Notes: generated by a model from the sequence alone, not told the origin. 64,000 nt of DNA from Lutispora saccharofermentans (GCF_024363565.1 NZ_JAJEKE010000003.1:248001-312000), one strand, 5' to 3'. Numbered from the stretch's first letter, positions 1 to 8,412 are shown. A program made the numbers and translations.

Positions 1-156
1 CCCTCTTTCCGGGGAAACGCCGGAGGCTATGGCCAGCGCTATAGAAAGAGGAAGGGCGATTATGGCTACGATAATTCCGGCTGTCAGGTCTTTGATGAAC
101 TGATCTGTATTGTAGCTTTTGATCACCGTAAAGAATTTTGGTCTGAAAACCTGCAT
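1..156 (-). CDS. SulP family anion permease, N-terminal fragment
   Basis: The first 52 codons of a gene that runs off the left edge. The reading begins MQVFRPKFF and continues with DLTAGIIVAIIALPLS followed by LAIASGVSPE, which is the N-terminal signature of SulP sulfate/bicarbonate/dicarboxylate permeases just before and within the first membrane helix. An AGGAG ribosome site lies nine bases ahead of the ATG at 156. It is divergent from the CoA-transferase gene. The substrate cannot be inferred from this piece, and the STAS domain expected at the C-terminus lies outside the window. Confidence 0.85.
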   Translation of the reverse strand, partial: MQVFRPKFFTVIKSYNTDQFIKDLTAGIIVAIIALPLSIALAIASGVSPERG

Positions 157-201
157 TTATAAATGCTCCTTTCAATTTACATATGTAATACATATTAACT
201 T

Positions 202-433
202 GTTGTGATAGCTGATAAAAGAGTATTTTGTGAAGAGGCTTAGAGTTTGTTAGCGAAGTATAGGAAAAGCTGCGTCAACTGTTTGAGCCTATATGCTGTT
301 AAATCTAAAGCTCTAATAACTTACTTGAATTTTAACAGTAATGACAACGCTGCATGCGAGTTTTGACGCAGCCCTATACAAGTTTACAAAGTCTTAGCCT
401 CGAAGCTTTATACTTGTTATCAGCTATCACAAC
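202..433 (+). repeat. Repeat family A, copy 1 (232 bp, MITE-like)
   Basis: The element begins GTTGTGATAGCTGATAA and ends with the exact reverse complement TTATCAGCTATCACAAC, so it has 17-bp perfect terminal inverted repeats. The interior also has long self-complementary stretches, for example around GAGTTTGTTAGC and the AAGTTTACAAAGTC-like region. There is no open reading frame of note. A second full copy lies inverted at 7106-7339, a shortened copy at 26247-26372 and a half copy at 2483-2544. The element fills most of the 484-bp gap between the SulP and CoA-transferase genes. Confidence 0.85.
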
Positions 434-516
434 AGATTATATTATATTTTTTTAATAGTTACACAAATATTTTAACATATGTTGATGGCTCACACAATAA
501 GAGCCCGATGAGTATG

Positions 517-547
517 TTATTAAACAGTAACTAATAAGGTGTATAAT
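517..547 (+). promoter_or_regulatory. Weak candidate promoter for the CoA-transferase gene
   Basis: TATAAT at 542-547 is preceded by TTATTA at 517-522 with a long 19-base spacer. The -10 is a perfect match but the -35 is poor. The rest of 434-640 shows only AT-rich sequence and no gene. Confidence 0.3.
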
Positions 548-640
548 ATTTGGATATCGTTATAAAGGTTTCACAGCGACTCCCGAAGAAATATTAAGAC
601 CATAACGTTTATCGCATGAGGATATTTTGGAGGGATAATT

Positions 641-1828
641 TTGAATCAAGCATTAGAAGGCATCAAGGTCCTGGATCTGACAAGAGTGCTTTCAGGACCC
701 TATGCTACAATGATAATGGCCGATATGGGAGCCGATGTGATAAAGCTGGAGCAGCCTGTTACAGGAGACGATTCCAGGCAGTTCGGACCCTATGTGGAAG
801 GTGAAAGCGCCTATTTCATGAGCCTTAACAGGAATAAGAGGAGCATGACCATGAATTTGAAAAAGCCTGAAGCAAAGGAGCTTTTTCTTGAAATGATCAA
901 AAACGTGGATGTAGTGGCAGAAAATTTCAGACCGGGCACTATGGAAAAGCTGGGCCTGGGATATGATGTATTGAAAGAGGTCAATCCCAAAATAATATAT
1001 GCTGCCTGCTCCGGCTTTGGGCACAGCGGGCCCTACAGCAAAAGGGCAGCTTACGACGCAGTGGTTCAGGCCATGGGCGGAATAATGAGCATAACCGGTC
1101 AAAAGGACGGGCAGCCCACCAGGGTGGGAACTTCCATGGGAGATATTGTAGCAGGGCTATTTACTGCCATCGGAATATTGGCGGCTCTGAACTACAGGGA
1201 AAAGACCGGCATAGGCCAAAAGGTTGATGTGGCAATGCTTGACTGCCAGGTGGCCATCCTTGAGAATGCAATATCAAGATATGTGGTCACAGGCAAGGCT
1301 CCAAAGCCGGAAGGCAACAGGCATCCGTCTATTGTACCCTTTGAGCCCTTTGATGCCAGAGACGGGCAGATCATGGTGGCAGCAGGAAATGATGCGCTGT
1401 GGGAAAAGTTCTGCAATGCCATAGATGGAAGGGAGCTTCTTGAAATCGATGAATATAAGACCAATCCTTCGAGAAATGACCATTATACAGAGCTCAGGCC
1501 TCTTATAGCGGTAAAGATGCTGAACAAAACCGTGAAGGAGTGGCAGGATATATTGGATGAAGCAGGCGTTCCCAACGGTCCCATAAATACTGTGGACAAG
1601 GTGCTGGAAGACCCTCAGGTCCTCGCCAGAAACATGATAGTGGAGGTAGAGCACAAGGTGGCCGGTCCTCTGAAAATCCCGGGAGTGCCCATCAAGATGA
1701 GTGAAACCCAGGGAGAAATAAAGAAAGCTGCTCCTGTATTGGGAGAAGACACTGCTCAGCTGCTTTCAGAGCTTCTCGGAATAAGCCGGGATGAATTTGA
1801 AGCATTAAAAGAAAAAGGAATATTCTAA
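641..1828 (+). CDS. CaiB/BaiF family (class III) CoA-transferase
   Basis: A 395-residue protein of normal family length. Class III CoA-transferases move CoA between carboxylic acids in the cytoplasm. The opening LDLTRVLSGPYATMIMADMG and the later AENFRPGTMEKLGLGY and CSGFGHSGPY are family hallmarks. Asp168 in the MGD motif sits where the catalytic aspartate of formyl-CoA transferase lies. The start is TTG, chosen because TTTGGAGGG lies seven bases upstream. It is followed by a hairpin at 1850-1907, so it may be its own transcription unit. Being ahead of an epimerase-like gene and the FdrA cluster suggests activation of a carboxylate product of that pathway. Its acid substrate is unknown; carnitine, formate, oxalate and succinate are all used within the family. 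Confidence 0.9.
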   Translation: MNQALEGIKVLDLTRVLSGPYATMIMADMGADVIKLEQPVTGDDSRQFGPYVEGESAYFMSLNRNKRSMTMNLKKPEAKELFLEMIKNVDVVAENFRPGTMEKLGLGYDVLKEVNPKIIYAACSGFGHSGPYSKRAAYDAVVQAMGGIMSITGQKDGQPTRVGTSMGDIVAGLFTAIGILAALNYREKTGIGQKVDVAMLDCQVAILENAISRYVVTGKAPKPEGNRHPSIVPFEPFDARDGQIMVAAGNDALWEKFCNAIDGRELLEIDEYKTNPSRNDHYTELRPLIAVKMLNKTVKEWQDILDEAGVPNGPINTVDKVLEDPQVLARNMIVEVEHKVAGPLKIPGVPIKMSETQGEIKKAAPVLGEDTAQLLSELLGISRDEFEALKEKGIF

Positions 1829-1849
1829 AACAGAGCAAAGCTGGTTCTG

Positions 1850-1907
1850 CCCTGAGGTGATGTCAATCTTGCCTATATGCCTCCTAATATTGACCCTCAG
1901 GGCTTTT
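1850..1907 (+). terminator. Rho-independent terminator after CoA-transferase
   Basis: CCCTGAGGTGATGTCAAT-type arm at 1850-1866 pairs with ATTGACCCTCAGGG at 1889-1902, followed by CTTTTCTA. Confidence 0.65.
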
Positions 1908-2006
1908 CTATATTCAGGCATCACTCTCAAACCCCTTATCACTGAAATAGCAATGAAAGCCTTCAGGATGACAATAGAGCTGGACTTTCAAGCAATGAAG
2001 TCTCGT

Positions 2007-2045
2007 TCTTATTAGATAGCTTATCCAATAAGAATATGATATAAT
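2007..2045 (+). promoter_or_regulatory. Palindrome and -10 element ahead of the epimerase-like gene
   Basis: A near-perfect 27-bp palindrome (TCTTATTAGATA ... TTATCCAATAAGA, 2007-2033) lies just upstream of TATAAT at 2040-2045. It covers the place where the -35 should be, and no good -35 is present. That layout fits an operator or activator site. The regulator is not known. Confidence 0.4.
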
Positions 2046-2076
2046 AGTATACTACACGGATAGAGGGGGTTGAGGG

Positions 2077-2478
2077 ATGATCATAGGTTTAGATCATATT
2101 GGAATAGCCTTGGACAACATCGAGGAGTTGGGAAGCTTTTTAGAGAATGTGCTGGGCATTCCCCTGACGGGAATAGAAGAAGTGCCCGAAAGAAAACTCA
2201 AAGTAGCCTTTTATCCCATAGGGGAAACAGATCTGGAGCTTTTGGAAGAGACAGGCGAAGGCAGTACCATTGCTTATTTCCTCAAGAGCAGGGGAAACGG
2301 CTTGCAGCATTTGGCTTTCCAGGTGGAGGACATCGATAAGGCAGTCGAATACATGAAGAGCAAAGGAATAGAGTTTATCGAGGATGAACCGAAAAAAGGC
2401 GCCAGGTCCAGGAGGATAATTTTTATGAAGCCTGAATGTACCGGCAATATTCTCATGGAACTATCCCAATGTGAATAG
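2077..2478 (+). CDS. Methylmalonyl-CoA epimerase-like VOC protein
   Basis: A 133-residue vicinal-oxygen-chelate protein. Methylmalonyl-CoA epimerase interconverts the R and S forms and needs a divalent metal. The expected metal ligands are visible: His7 in DHIGIA, His78 in LQHLAF and Glu128 in the closing ILMEL. The two beta-alpha-beta-beta-beta modules and the length fit that family well. ATG with GAGGGGGTTGAGGG directly upstream decides the start. No mutase or carboxylase is nearby, so either those are elsewhere or the protein acts on another 2-substituted acyl-CoA or on a pathway-specific substrate of the neighbouring cluster. Confidence 0.8.
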   Translation: MIIGLDHIGIALDNIEELGSFLENVLGIPLTGIEEVPERKLKVAFYPIGETDLELLEETGEGSTIAYFLKSRGNGLQHLAFQVEDIDKAVEYMKSKGIEFIEDEPKKGARSRRIIFMKPECTGNILMELSQCE

Positions 2479-2482
2479 TAAT

Positions 2483-2544
2483 CCTATGCAAGCTTACAAA
2501 CTCTTAGTCCCGGAGCTCTCGCAATCGTTATCAGTTAGCACAAC
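2483..2544 (-). repeat. Repeat family A, half copy
   Basis: 62 bp matching one end of family A (CCTATGCAAGCTTACAAACTC through TTATCAGTTAGCACAAC) without the partner end. It begins four bases after the stop of the epimerase-like gene. Confidence 0.75.
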
Positions 2545-2576
2545 GAATTATTGCAGTAGAATTATGTAAATATGAG

Positions 2577-2619
2577 AAAAAGAACCCAAACTGTATGGAG
2601 CAGCCTCGGTTCTTTTTTT
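2577..2619 (+). terminator. Rho-independent terminator
   Basis: AAAAAGAACC at 2577-2586 pairs with GGTTCTTTTTT at 2608-2618, leaving a T run. It would end transcription of the epimerase-like gene. The rest of the 459-bp gap to fdrA holds only repeat B and about 145 bp with no recognisable feature (2620-2765). Confidence 0.7.
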
Positions 2620-2765
2620 ACATTCACCCAAAAAACATCTCAGCCTCAAAATTCGCTTCTATAAAACCATAACAACATTAGGACTAAATGTTCATAATCA
2701 CATACCAAAGGGAAAATCCCATGAAAATTGAATTCTTTTATTCAGAACATCAGTTAAGAGATTAA

Positions 2766-2891
2766 CACTTGACTAATCCGCCCTAAGCCCTTCGCCTCGA
2801 AAGGATGTGAATGTCAAAGGGCGGTTAAGTCCAGTATGGACTCGACTAACATTCAGTGGGGCCCCATCCCCACTGAATGAAGTCTCGTTCA
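2766..2891 (-). repeat. Repeat family B, copy 1 (inverted)
   Basis: 126 bp reading CACTTGACTAATCCGCC at the left and ATGAAGTCTCGTTC at the right. It is the reverse complement of the copy at 4490-4616, so the two bracket fdrA as an inverted pair. Two hairpins are visible: one from AGTCCAGTATGGACT and one from ATTCAGTGGGG with CCCCACTGAAT. Confidence 0.85.
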
Positions 2892-2937
2892 ACAAGCTTT
2901 GATGATTCGTTTGACATATAACTAAGGAGGTAAATCG

Positions 2938-4491
2938 ATGTTAATTAAAACTGTAATCAGACCTGGCGAGTACTATGATTCAGTTAAGCTTATGATCGCG
3001 ACCAAGCAGCTTTCGGAATTTGAAGGCGTAACAGAAGCAGCGATTCTGATGGGCTCCGACCTTAACAAAGAGGTTCTCAAAAGAACAGGCCTTTTGACAC
3101 CGGAATCAGAAGCTGCGGTTCCCGAAGATCTGGTCATAGCCATCAGTGCTGAAACACAAGAAGCCATAGAACAGGCATTGGCTGAAGTAGACGGATTGCT
3201 TAACCAGCATGGCGGCGGAGATGATGGCGAGGAATACAAGCCAAAATCCTTTGATTCTGCGCTGAAGGCAGTTCCCGGCCTGAATTTCTGCATAATATCC
3301 GTTCCCGGAAAATATGCCAGGAGAGAAGCGATGAAAGCTCTCCAAAATGATATGCACGTTCTTCTCTTCAGCGACAACGTGACCAAAGAAGAAGAGCTTG
3401 AGCTCAAGACCTATGCCAGAGAAAACGGACTGCTTCTCATGGGACCTGACTGCGGCACGGCAATGATCAACAATGTCCCCTTGGGCTTTGCCAACAAGGT
3501 CAGGAAAGGCAGCATAGGGATGGTCGGGGCTGCAGGGACAGGAATGCAGGAAGTCATGGTATTGATCCACAAATTAGGCGAAGGCATATCCCAGGCCATT
3601 GGTACCGGCGGAAGGGATTTGTCCCTAGAAATCGGGGGCATCACGATGCTCCAGGGAATCGAAGCCCTAAACAATGACCCTGAGACCAAAGTGATAGTAG
3701 TCATATCCAAACCGCCGGCAGAAGAAATATCCGATAAGATGCTGGCTTATATAAAGGAAAATGTAGAGAAGCCTGTTGTGATAAACTTCATAGGCGGAGA
3801 TAAGAACAAGGTGGAGGCAATAGGCAAAGCGGCAGCCTCTACATTGGAAGAAGCGGCTGTGAAAGCTGTCAAGCTTGCCGAGGCCTCCTGCTGCTCGAAA
3901 TACAGCATGGAAAATAATGATGAACTGGAAGCTATAGCAGAAGAACAAGCCAAATCGATAAAGCCCGGGCAAAAATATCTGAGAGGCCTATACAGCGGCG
4001 GTACGCTATGCTACGAAAGCATGCTCGTTCTCAGAGACTATATAGGAGACGTGTACTCCAATACGCCGCTGAACAAGAAGATGAAGCTTGCAGATGCCAA
4101 TATAATGCAGGAAAACTGCTGTGTGGACTACGGTGATGACCAGTTCACGGTAGGCAGAGCTCATCCGATGATCGATACTACCCTCAGGGAAGAAGAATTC
4201 ATGAACGAGGTGGAAAAAGAGGATGTAGCGGTCATACTTCTTGACATAGTCATAGGCTATGGCACCCATGCCGACCCGGCCGGAGTCTTCGCAAAGAGGA
4301 TCAAGCAGGCTAGGGAAAAAATGGAGAAAAAGGGTATATACATTCCTGTCATTTGCTACATCTGCGGTACCGAAGAAGACCCTCAGAACTGGGCTTTGCA
4401 GAAAGCTAAGCTTGAGGATGCAGGGGCCATCGTGGTCAGCAGCAATGCCAAGGCATCGAAATTGGCCGGCATGATCATGAAGGCACTTTGA
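2938..4491 (+). CDS. fdrA: FdrA family protein (oxamate carbamoyltransferase-type subunit)
   Basis: A 517-residue protein with succinyl-CoA-synthetase-like folds, of the FdrA/YahF family (E. coli YahF is about 515 residues). The segments GPDCGTAMINNVPLGFAN, MVGAAGTGMQEV and IGTGGRDLS form the nucleotide/CoA-binding-like module, and LLDIVIGYGTHADPAG lies in the C-terminal module. In E. coli the paralogue FdrA with YlbE and YlbF has been reported as the oxamate transcarbamylase AllFGH. By that precedent this protein probably takes part in carbamoyl transfer rather than CoA ligation. TAAGGAGG seven bases before ATG fixes the start. It is followed by the split DUF1116 partner. No AllH/DUF2877 or carbamate kinase gene is in the window. 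Its stop codon touches the first base of a family B repeat. Confidence 0.88.
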   Translation: MLIKTVIRPGEYYDSVKLMIATKQLSEFEGVTEAAILMGSDLNKEVLKRTGLLTPESEAAVPEDLVIAISAETQEAIEQALAEVDGLLNQHGGGDDGEEYKPKSFDSALKAVPGLNFCIISVPGKYARREAMKALQNDMHVLLFSDNVTKEEELELKTYARENGLLLMGPDCGTAMINNVPLGFANKVRKGSIGMVGAAGTGMQEVMVLIHKLGEGISQAIGTGGRDLSLEIGGITMLQGIEALNNDPETKVIVVISKPPAEEISDKMLAYIKENVEKPVVINFIGGDKNKVEAIGKAAASTLEEAAVKAVKLAEASCCSKYSMENNDELEAIAEEQAKSIKPGQKYLRGLYSGGTLCYESMLVLRDYIGDVYSNTPLNKKMKLADANIMQENCCVDYGDDQFTVGRAHPMIDTTLREEEFMNEVEKEDVAVILLDIVIGYGTHADPAGVFAKRIKQAREKMEKKGIYIPVICYICGTEEDPQNWALQKAKLEDAGAIVVSSNAKASKLAGMIMKAL

Positions 4492-4616
4492 ACGAGACTT
4501 CATTCAGTGGGGGATTTGCTCCACACTGAATGTTAGTCGAGTCCATACTGGACTTAGCCGCCCTTAGGCACCCGCCGCCTATATGGGCGGGGGTCTTAGG
4601 GCGGGTTAGTTAAGTG
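4490..4616 (+). repeat. Repeat family B, copy 2
   Basis: 127 bp from GAACGAGACTTCATTCAG to GGGTTAGTTAAGTG, overlapping the fdrA stop codon. It carries the hairpins CATTCAGTGG.../CCACACTGAATG, GTCCATACTGGAC and a GCCGCC.../GGGCGG arm. It ends eight bases before the ribosome site of the next gene, so it forms most of that gene's leader. Confidence 0.85.
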
Positions 4617-4636
4617 ATAATCGGGGAGGTTAAAAG

Positions 4637-4810
4637 ATGAAAAGAGTTAATGATATATTCGGCAAGGAGCTTAAGGTTTTAAACATCGGTCTGGAACAAT
4701 TCTGCCAGGACCTGAAGGATCAAAATGTGATATCCGTACAAATGGACTGGAGGCCGCCGGCAGGCGGAGACAGCGAAGCAGCCGATTTATTGGCCGCATT
4801 ACTTGGTTAA
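4637..4810 (+). CDS. Small protein matching the N-terminus of YahG/DUF1116 proteins
   Basis: A 57-residue gene with ATG behind GGGGAGGT (4623-4630). It reads ELKVLNIGLEQFCQDLKD then VQMDWRPPAGG. From memory, the first 50 residues of E. coli YahG contain the same pattern (LNVINVGIAMFSDDLKKQ then VTQLDWTPPGQG). The next gene begins exactly where the remaining YahG homology starts. The two genes are separated by 41 bases containing a stop codon and a fresh ribosome site, so this looks like a natural gene split, with the strand-turn-strand element supplied in trans to the DUF1116 protein. It is a real coding region rather than debris because it has its own strong Shine-Dalgarno and a conserved motif. 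Confidence 0.8.
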   Translation: MKRVNDIFGKELKVLNIGLEQFCQDLKDQNVISVQMDWRPPAGGDSEAADLLAALLG

Positions 4811-4851
4811 TAACCGTGCTTCACGGTTAAATTATAGGAGGGATAATTCAA

Positions 4852-6096
4852 ATGGATAGAAAACTAGCTAACGAAGAAGCGCTAAAGCGCTTACAAGACT
4901 CAGATGTTTATTTAGTTGGAGCCGGAAAAGCAATAGACGTAGTTCCCGGCATGAAAAAGAACCTCATATTGCACGCAGGACCACCGATAACCTGGGACAG
5001 GATGTGCGGGCCGATGCAGGGGGCAGTTATAGGTGCCTTGATATATGAAGGAATGGCTGCAGACGAAGCCTCCGCAAGAAAGCTTGCGGCAAGCGGAGAA
5101 ATCGAATTCGAGCCCAATCACCACCACAACGCAGTTTGCCCCATGGCAGGCGTTATGTCGGCATCCATGCCTGTTTTCATAATGGAAAACAAAAAATACG
5201 GCAATTTCTCATACACAAATATGAACGAGGGCTTAGGAAAATGCTTGAGATTCGGTGCTTTCTCCGACGCAGTGGTTGAAAGATTGCACTGGATGGAAGA
5301 CAACATGTACCCGATAATGAAGGAAGCTGTTGAATTATCCGGCGGCATCGACTGGAAAGCTCTTGTTATCCAGGCTCTTCAAATGGGTGACGATTGCCAT
5401 AACAGAAACAGAGCAGCTACTGCAATGTTTGCAAAGATGATAGGCCAATACCTCAGCAAGGTGAGTGCAAGCAAGGAAGAAATATCAAAGGTATTTGAAT
5501 TCATCAACGGCAACGAGCACTTCACGATCAATATAACCATGGCAATGTGCAAAGCCATCACCGATGCAGCGCACAACATCGAAGGCAGCACCATCGTTAC
5601 GGCTATGTGCAGAAACGGCGTGGACTTCGGTATCAGGATCAGCGGACTCGGCGACGAATGGTTCACAGCACCTGCTAATACGCCAAAGGGATTGTTCTTC
5701 CCCGGCTTTACACAAGATGATGCAAACCCGGATATCGGCGACAGCACAATAACGGAGACCACAGGCATAGGCGGATTTGCAATGGCCGGAGCTCCTGCCA
5801 TAGTTGCTTTCGTAGGCGGCACATACAAGGATGCTGTTAAGTTTACACAAGAAATGTATGAAATCACAGGGGCAGAAAACAAGAACTTCAAGATTCCAAC
5901 ACTTGACTTCAGAGGGACTCCCACAGGCATAGACATGGTAAAAGTGCTTGAAACAGGCCTTGTACCAAGAATAAACACAGGTATGGCCCACAAGGACCCC
6001 GGAGTCGGCCAGGTTGGCGCAGGCTTGGTAACAGCTCCTATGGATTGCTTCAAGAAAGCCGCAAGATTCATGGTAGAAAAGGGATTAAACAAATAG
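4852..6096 (+). CDS. DUF1116 family protein (YahG/YlbE-like carbamoyltransferase subunit)
   Basis: A 414-residue protein of the DUF1116 family, which includes E. coli YlbE (AllG) and YahG. Recognisable blocks are AINVVPGM-like AIDVVPGM near residue 29, LHAGPPITWDRMCGPMQGAVIGAL, CHNRNRAATAMFA, CRNGVDFGIRISGLGDEWFTAPA, DIGDSTITETTGIGGFAMAGAPAIV and INTGMAHKDPGVGQVGAG. The protein lacks the N-terminal 50-60 residues present in YahG; these are encoded by the gene just upstream. The family partner FdrA lies two genes before. The inferred role is a subunit of a carbamoyltransferase acting on a ureide or oxamate-like compound. GGAGGGATAATTCAA ahead of ATG supports the start. The substrate cannot be read from sequence. 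Confidence 0.88.
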   Translation: MDRKLANEEALKRLQDSDVYLVGAGKAIDVVPGMKKNLILHAGPPITWDRMCGPMQGAVIGALIYEGMAADEASARKLAASGEIEFEPNHHHNAVCPMAGVMSASMPVFIMENKKYGNFSYTNMNEGLGKCLRFGAFSDAVVERLHWMEDNMYPIMKEAVELSGGIDWKALVIQALQMGDDCHNRNRAATAMFAKMIGQYLSKVSASKEEISKVFEFINGNEHFTINITMAMCKAITDAAHNIEGSTIVTAMCRNGVDFGIRISGLGDEWFTAPANTPKGLFFPGFTQDDANPDIGDSTITETTGIGGFAMAGAPAIVAFVGGTYKDAVKFTQEMYEITGAENKNFKIPTLDFRGTPTGIDMVKVLETGLVPRINTGMAHKDPGVGQVGAGLVTAPMDCFKKAARFMVEKGLNK

Positions 6097-6249
6097 CAAC
6101 AGTTAACCAATATCAGATATTGCTAACACATATTAACAAAAACTGCTTCAACTATTTGTGAAGCACACACAAAGGTAAATATCCGAAAAAGATTGAAATT
6201 TATAATTGTCAAAAATAATACAAAAATAATTTAATTGGAGGTTTATATA

Positions 6250-7038
6250 ATGAAACTTTATGATTTATCACAACCTTTAAATGCTGACGTTCAGTTCTGG
6301 CCTTATTATCCGCCATTTGAGGCAAAATACTTCAAGAGAAAGCCTGAGCACGGAGTCAACGCTCAGTATATCTCCACATCAAACCACATTGGAACTCACC
6401 TGGATGCACAAAGACACTTTATCACTGACGGTATGACAATAGACCAGATTCCTTTGGAATGGTTATATGGGCCTGGCGTTATCGTTGACCTGAGAGATGA
6501 AATGTTTGACCTTGCAGCATACACTCCCGAAATGATCGAAAAAAGAGTAGAAGTAAAAGAAGGAGATATCCTCGTTCTTCACACAGGCTGGTACAAATAT
6601 GCCACATTCGGATCTGAGCCCGACGAAGAAAGATACATCCATCTTCATCCCGGCGCACACCCGGACATGGTAGACTGGCTGATAAAGAAGAAAATAAAGC
6701 TCTGGTGCGTAGACGCTGTTTCCACTGACCATCCGATGAACCTTCCCATAGGCAGATTCTTAGGAAAAGGCACATTCGGACAGTGCGACAGAGTAAGAGC
6801 ATTGGCAGAAAAGAACCTTGGCGGAAAAGAAGTTGTAGACAAATTATTCCCGGAACAAGACTATCAGCTGACTCACAATGCATTGTTCAAAAACGACTGC
6901 ATACATGCTGAGAACCTCGGCGGACAGATCGGAGCTCCTGAGCTTCAGAACAAGAGACTTACATTGGGATGCTTCCCATGGAACTTCAAAGGCGGCGAAG
7001 CTGCATTCTGCAGAATGGTTGCTTTCTTAGAAGACTAA
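6250..7038 (+). CDS. Cyclase-family metal-dependent hydrolase
   Basis: A 262-residue protein of the cyclase family that includes kynurenine formamidase KynB and isatin hydrolase, which open or cleave amides using Mn or Zn. The signature HIGTHLDAQ lies at residues 46-54: His46, His50 and Asp52 are expected metal ligands, and His56 follows in QRHF. The ATG at 6250 is preferred over the in-frame TTG at 6235, because that TTG is part of the Shine-Dalgarno TTGGAGG. It lies between the DUF1116 gene and an amidase gene, so opening of a cyclic amide is a reasonable guess. The 150-bp gap upstream holds no clear promoter. The variant Asp-Ala-Gln in place of Asp-Ala-Pro suggests a subgroup with its own substrate. 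Confidence 0.87.
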   Translation: MKLYDLSQPLNADVQFWPYYPPFEAKYFKRKPEHGVNAQYISTSNHIGTHLDAQRHFITDGMTIDQIPLEWLYGPGVIVDLRDEMFDLAAYTPEMIEKRVEVKEGDILVLHTGWYKYATFGSEPDEERYIHLHPGAHPDMVDWLIKKKIKLWCVDAVSTDHPMNLPIGRFLGKGTFGQCDRVRALAEKNLGGKEVVDKLFPEQDYQLTHNALFKNDCIHAENLGGQIGAPELQNKRLTLGCFPWNFKGGEAAFCRMVAFLED

Positions 7039-7105
7039 TCTGATCACACGAGCCATCGGGAGACTCTGAATCTTGATTTTATTGCAATAACTTTGTTTCA
7101 GTCTT

Positions 7106-7339
7106 GTTGTGTTAGCTGATAACGATTGCTAAAGCTCCGGGACTAAGAGTTTGTAAGCTTGCATAGGGTTGCATCAAAACTCGCATATAGCGTTTGTCAT
7201 TACTGTTGATACTAAAGTAAGTTATGAGATTTTCTAATTTAACAGCATATAGGCTCAAACAGTTGATGCAACTTTTCCTATACATCGCTAACAAACTCTA
7301 AGCCCCTTCACAATGCACTCTTTTATCAGCCAGCACAAC
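7106..7339 (-). repeat. Repeat family A, copy 2 (234 bp)
   Basis: Begins GTTGTGTTAGCTGATAA and ends TTATCAGCCAGCACAAC. Its reverse complement aligns along its whole length with the copy at 202-433. It fills half of the 463-bp gap between the cyclase-family and nitrilase genes; the remainder (7039-7105 and 7340-7501) shows no gene. Confidence 0.85.
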
Positions 7340-7501
7340 TAAGATGAATTGCCCAAAGTGGCAAGAAATTTATAAAACGCTAGTAAAGAATTATTGCAGT
7401 GAAATCACTCTTAGGCTCGCAGCATTAATTCCTGCTTAGATATACTAATAACTAAAGATTCAGAGTATCCTGGGCTCAAAAATAATACTTGGGGTGAAGA
7501 A

Positions 7502-8389
7502 ATGAAAGAAACAATTATCGCAGGTGTTCAGATAGCCATTGAACCCAATAATGTAAAAAAGAATATCAAGAAAGCAGTAGAGTGGCTCAACAGAGCAGCA
7601 GAAGAATACAATCCGGACCTTATAGTTTTCCCGGAAACTGTCACTACAGGATTTGAAACAGGGCTCTCAAGGGAAGGCTTGTGGGATCTGGTGGATACAG
7701 TCCCCGCAATAAGTGAGGAGATCAGCAAGGCTGCACAAAAAAATAAAGTCCACGTGGTATTTCCAAGCTACACCAGAGGAGAAAAAAGGGGAGATGTTTA
7801 TAACTCCAGCATACTCGTAGGCTTCAATGGTGATGTAGTAGGAGTATACAACAAAACTCACATCTATTACGCTGAGAGAGAATGGGCATTGCCGGGCAAT
7901 ACGGCAGATGTGTATGAATTGCCATTTGCAAAGATCGGAATGATAATATGTTTTGACGGAGACTATCCGGAATTAAGCCGCATATTGGCAATGAAGGGCG
8001 CAGAAATAATAGTCAGACCTTCAGCATTGGTAAGAAGCTTCGAAATCTGGAAGCTTACAAATCACGCAAGAGCTTATGATAACCATGTATATCTGGCAGG
8101 TATAAATCTAACAGGAATGGATGCATGCGGCAATTGCAACTTTGGAAACAGTATGATAGTAAGCCCTATTGCTGAGCAGCTTGCATTAGCAACAGCCGGA
8201 GAAACAATAATCACAGCAAAGCTTGATCCGGATCCGCTGAAATACATCAGCTATGGAGTAAGAAATCCTATGATATTCAATCACTTAGAGGACAGAAACC
8301 TCAAAGTATATGAAGGAATTTTAGAAGAAGCTAAGAGTCAGTTCCCTATAAGCGGAAGGGATATATGGGAAAAAGGAAGAAAAAAATAG
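7502..8389 (+). CDS. Carbon-nitrogen hydrolase (nitrilase superfamily)
   Basis: A 295-residue cytoplasmic amidase. The Glu-Lys-Cys triad is intact: Glu45 in FPETVTTG, Lys118 in YNKTHIY and Cys150 in GMIICFDGDYPE. Members cleave amides, N-carbamoyl compounds or nitriles. The Asp-Gly after the nucleophile Cys-Phe is typical of amidase rather than true nitrilase branches. Position between a ring-opening cyclase-type hydrolase and an NCS2 permease suggests it acts on a linear amide or ureido product of the imported heterocycle. GGGGTGAAGAA sits ahead of the ATG. Exact substrate not determinable. Confidence 0.9.
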   Translation: MKETIIAGVQIAIEPNNVKKNIKKAVEWLNRAAEEYNPDLIVFPETVTTGFETGLSREGLWDLVDTVPAISEEISKAAQKNKVHVVFPSYTRGEKRGDVYNSSILVGFNGDVVGVYNKTHIYYAEREWALPGNTADVYELPFAKIGMIICFDGDYPELSRILAMKGAEIIVRPSALVRSFEIWKLTNHARAYDNHVYLAGINLTGMDACGNCNFGNSMIVSPIAEQLALATAGETIITAKLDPDPLKYISYGVRNPMIFNHLEDRNLKVYEGILEEAKSQFPISGRDIWEKGRKK

Positions 8390-8412
8390 AATAAATAAAT
8401 GGAGGTAAATTC

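Noticed and set aside
3106..3570. Open frames antisense to fdrA
   Set aside because: No ribosome site and no recognisable family; the + strand gene is certain.
6144..6166. Hairpin TGCTTCA...TGAAGCA after the DUF1116 gene as terminator
   Set aside because: The stem is short and no T run follows; transcription likely continues or the element is incidental.
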